Of a stretch of 26,183 bases of DNA, positions 24,412-26,183 are shown in pieces. Under the pieces are notes generated by a model, which had not been told where the DNA came from, did not search any database, and saw only the letters and a program-made list of their open reading frames with translations. The DNA comes from WFZT01 sp964571845 (GTDB taxonomy: Bacteria; Hydrothermota; Hydrothermia; B15-G9; WFZT01), in assembly GCA_964571845.1 (NCBI GenBank), contig CAZNDM010000030.1:1-26183 (forward strand), written 5' to 3'. Every line of letters starts with the position of its first letter. Position 1 is the stretch's first letter. The translations under genes were made by a program, and so were the position numbers.

Positions 24412-24774
24412 TTATTTACCTCCTTTTAGGAGTTTGATTGCCTCCTCTGCGGTAATTTCACCTGCCTCGAGGAGGTCAAGGATATCCTTTGTTTCAGGCT
24501 TCTCAGAAGTCTCATAACCAAGTGCTCCGAGCAGATTGTTTAACTTTTGTCTTGCTGTTGGATGGGATATTCCGAGAACTTTTGCCACGACAGATAAATT
24601 TCCCCGGCTTTTTAAAAAAAGCCTGAGAAATTCAAGATTCTCATCGTCGAGATCACAGAATTCGCATGAGGCAAAACTTCCTCTAATAACTGTTCCACAG
24701 CTATTACAACGATATTCTGTGATCTTTAATCTTCCACCACAAACCGGACAAGTTGTTAAAGCCTTTTTCATCAT
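24412..24774 (-). CDS. DUF2089 family zinc-ribbon/HTH protein
   Basis: The 120-residue protein has an N-terminal zinc ribbon with CPVC (C9, C12) and CNSC (C23, C26), followed by another CEFC pair (C37, C40). A helix-turn-helix-like region (about 44-86) contains LSVVAKVLGISHPTARQKLNNLL. The C-terminal helical motif KDILDLLEAGEITAEEAIKL (96-115) is shared with the next two proteins. This architecture fits DUF2089, whose members are probable DNA-binding regulators often encoded ahead of YvlB-like genes. It is the first gene of a five-gene unit ending in an ABC exporter. The start codon has no obvious ribosome binding site. The array of TTTCAA/TTGAAA half-sites upstream could be its own operator. 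Confidence 0.8.
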   Translation of the reverse strand: MMKKALTTCPVCGGRLKITEYRCNSCGTVIRGSFASCEFCDLDDENLEFLRLFLKSRGNLSVVAKVLGISHPTARQKLNNLLGALGYETSEKPETKDILDLLEAGEITAEEAIKLLKGGK

Positions 24775-24796
24775 GTTTAAAAAATTAAAGGGTTGT

Positions 24797-24854
24797 TTTC
24801 AAAATTTCAAGCCCTAATTTGAAAAATTGAAAAAACTGATTAGAAAATTTGAAA
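24797..24854 (-). promoter_or_regulatory. Symmetric half-site array, candidate operator
   Basis: TTTCAA occurs at 24797-24802 and 24805-24810, and its inverse TTGAAA at 24819-24824, 24827-24832 and 24849-24854. The first four form a mirrored arrangement of pairs with 2-base gaps around an 8-base centre. The array lies 23-80 bases upstream of the DUF2089 start, where a regulator would act. The region is AT-rich, which lowers confidence. Confidence 0.4.
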
Positions 24855-24913
24855 AAACGCGCATTCCGCAAGGTTCTTATCTACTTTGCTCCGTTTAATG
24901 TGGGATCGTTTGT

Positions 24914-25600
24914 TTAAATAAGAATGGCAATCCAGTCGAGAAAAATCACAACGATCAGTCCCGGCAGGAAGTTTCCAGGCTTAAGATCCCTGATGTTTAG
25001 AAGTCTCAGCCCAAGTGCTATGATTATTAATCCCCCTACAGATGTAAAATCCTGGATAAATGGTGATTTTGTGAGAAAAATAAAGTGAGAACTGAGAAGT
25101 GTTAAACCACCCTGAATCACGAGGACTGCTGGCGCAGAAAATATCACGCCAACCCCCATTGCAGATGCAAGGGCAAGTGAAGATATGCCATCAAGCATTG
25201 ACTTTGCAAAGAGTAACTCGTGGTTTCCGTTCAAGCCATCCTGGATGCATCCGAGTATCGTCATTGGTCCCACTGTAAAAAGAAGGGTTGATGTTACAAA
25301 ACCCGTTACAAAATCCTTTTTGTCCTCCGAGGCAAATCTTTTCTTCAACCTGTCCGCAAATTTTTCAAGATATTCTTCAACTCCTACTGCTTCCCCGATT
25401 ACACCACCAAGTGCAATTGAACCTATGACCACCAGTATATACTTTACATCAAAGGCCATTTTCATCCCGATTAAGATGGTTACGAGACCAATTCCCTCCA
25501 TCACTTTCCTGTGTATCCTCTCCGGCAGTCTATCCCCGATCACAGTTCCCACTGTACTTCCGATTAAAACGGTTATGGTGTTGACAATCGTGCCAATCAT
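24914..25600 (-). CDS. DUF554 family membrane protein
   Basis: The 228-residue hydrophobic protein has the DUF554 (YdfK/YqgA-like) pattern. The start GTIVNTITVLIGSTVGTVIG is a glycine-rich first helix, and GLVTILIGMKMAF, the conserved TVGPMTILGCIQDGLNG (about 114-130) and SMLDGISSLALASAMGVGV (about 134-152) follow. About six or seven transmembrane segments are visible. The molecular function of the family is not established. The start overlaps the stop of the upstream DUF2279-like gene in an ATGA arrangement. No terminator-like hairpin is evident after it before the next unit on the same strand. Confidence 0.9.
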   Translation of the reverse strand: MIGTIVNTITVLIGSTVGTVIGDRLPERIHRKVMEGIGLVTILIGMKMAFDVKYILVVIGSIALGGVIGEAVGVEEYLEKFADRLKKRFASEDKKDFVTGFVTSTLLFTVGPMTILGCIQDGLNGNHELLFAKSMLDGISSLALASAMGVGVIFSAPAVLVIQGGLTLLSSHFIFLTKSPFIQDFTSVGGLIIIALGLRLLNIRDLKPGNFLPGLIVVIFLDWIAILI

Positions 25601-25881
25601 GTGGACTCCGCTATAAGTACACCGAAAATGTCGTATATCAAGTCCTTGTAGCTGAATCCCGTTTTTCTTAATGTCAGGTCTATTATTTCCTTGGCAAGAC
25701 CCATTGAGATAGTGAATACGAGCGATCTTTTTTCAGACTCAGTATGGAGGTAAGCGAAATTGTACGCGATAAATGACACAGAAAAGTGAAGAGCCTTGTC
25801 TTTCGCAAACCACGGGTCTTTTTTTGGGAAAATAGATCCTGAGAGGAGAAATACAATAAGAGCACTAATCGCAAATCTCAT
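25597..25881 (-). CDS. DUF2279/YfiM-like small protein
   Basis: The preferred start (ATG at 25881) gives 94 residues with an N-terminal hydrophobic signal or anchor, MRFAISALIVFLLSGSIF. The conserved pattern DKALHFSVSF, then GLAKEIIDL, then SYKDLIYDIFGV matches the DUF2279/YfiM group, where histidine and KE/D residues are spaced this way. The function is unknown, although the group resembles VanZ-like envelope proteins. An upstream in-frame ATG at 25914 would add 11 residues and hide the signal. It overlaps the hydrolase gene end by 17 bases and the DUF554 start by 4 bases. Confidence 0.7.
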   Translation of the reverse strand: MRFAISALIVFLLSGSIFPKKDPWFAKDKALHFSVSFIAYNFAYLHTESEKRSLVFTISMGLAKEIIDLTLRKTGFSYKDLIYDIFGVLIAEST

Positions 25882-26183
25882 TGTAAAATTGGGGTCTCCT
25901 GTCTCGAAATACATGATTTAATTCGGTGATATTCTTATTCTCCGCATCCTCAGGATTGAAATTGACAGACAGGGTCTCTTCTTTTTCCTCTGAAGCCTTT
26001 GCGAGGACATCTCCACGAGGAGATACGATCTGACTCATCCCCGTGAATTTTAACGATATGCCGTCTCTACTCTCCTTTCCTATTCTGTTAGCAGTAAATG
26101 AAAAAACACGATTTTCAAGAGATCTCACTACCATCCCTTTCTGGGCAAGTCCTGGAAGTACGAGATTGGATACATGAAGTAAC
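25865..26183 (-). CDS. Carbon-nitrogen hydrolase (nitrilase family), C-terminal part
   Basis: The gene runs off the right edge and only its last 105 or so codons are present. The reading frame is open to the window end and includes HVSNLVLPGLAQKGM, then VVRSLENRVFSFTANRIGKE and GMSQIVSPRGDVLA. These are the typical final strands of nitrilase-superfamily amidohydrolases (the usual form is SNLVLP, RAxEN, NRxG and GxSxIxxPxG). The catalytic Glu, Lys and Cys lie upstream outside the window, and the SN here follows the site where Cys would have passed. The substrate cannot be determined. It is the first visible gene of a unit with the DUF2279-like and DUF554 genes. Confidence 0.88.
   Translation of the reverse strand, partial: LLHVSNLVLPGLAQKGMVVRSLENRVFSFTANRIGKESRDGISLKFTGMSQIVSPRGDVLAKASEEKEETLSVNFNPEDAENKNITELNHVFRDRRPQFYNEICD

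Overview
This looks like a chromosomal fragment of an uncultured Gram-negative-type bacterium, most likely from the FCB side of the tree or a WOR-3/Hydrothermae-like candidate phylum. The assignment is inferred from gene content: three secreted proteins (BNR-repeat, C25 gingipain-like peptidase, M14 carboxypeptidase) end in the same FlgD-like/type-A sorting-type beta-domain, and there are TrmFO, a CcmD-like peptide and a 12-heme cytochrome. No rRNA or marker phylogeny is available in the window, so the phylum is a guess. Nothing looks like phage, plasmid or an insertion sequence.

Layout. Bases 1-767 are non-coding and carry degenerate repeats. Bases 768-7104 hold plus-strand genes: a secreted BNR-repeat protein, a two-domain N-acetylmuramoyl-L-alanine amidase whose second domain has lost key residues, dprA, a PfkB-family kinase and an M48 lipoprotein protease. 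The last four are packed with overlaps of 8 and 4 bp and a 4 bp gap. From 7112 to the right edge every gene is on the minus strand.

The first minus-strand unit, read leftward from a well-formed promoter at 14061-14089, is tRNA-Thr(CGT), a 39-residue CcmD-like peptide, an OmpA-like anchored protein, two glycosyltransferases, trmFO, a XerC/D-type recombinase and a 12-heme cytochrome. The protein genes are nearly all overlapping or a few bases apart. A 1.3 kb non-coding gap (14046-15384) follows and carries the same degenerate repeat family as the left end, in the opposite orientation. Next comes a pair of large secreted peptidases (C25 and M14), ending at a perfect 15-bp hairpin.

The right part holds a five-gene unit: DUF2089-type zinc-ribbon/HTH protein, small acidic protein, DUF4097-like beta-repeat protein, ABC ATPase and ABC-2 permease. 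Its first three products each carry the same short SHOCT-like helical motif. In the region upstream lies a symmetric array of TTTCAA/TTGAAA half-sites. I read this as a LiaX/YvlB-like envelope-stress or self-regulating export module, and it is the best candidate for an under-described system here. The right edge has DUF554, a DUF2279/YfiM-like protein and the C-terminal part of a nitrilase-family hydrolase running off the window.
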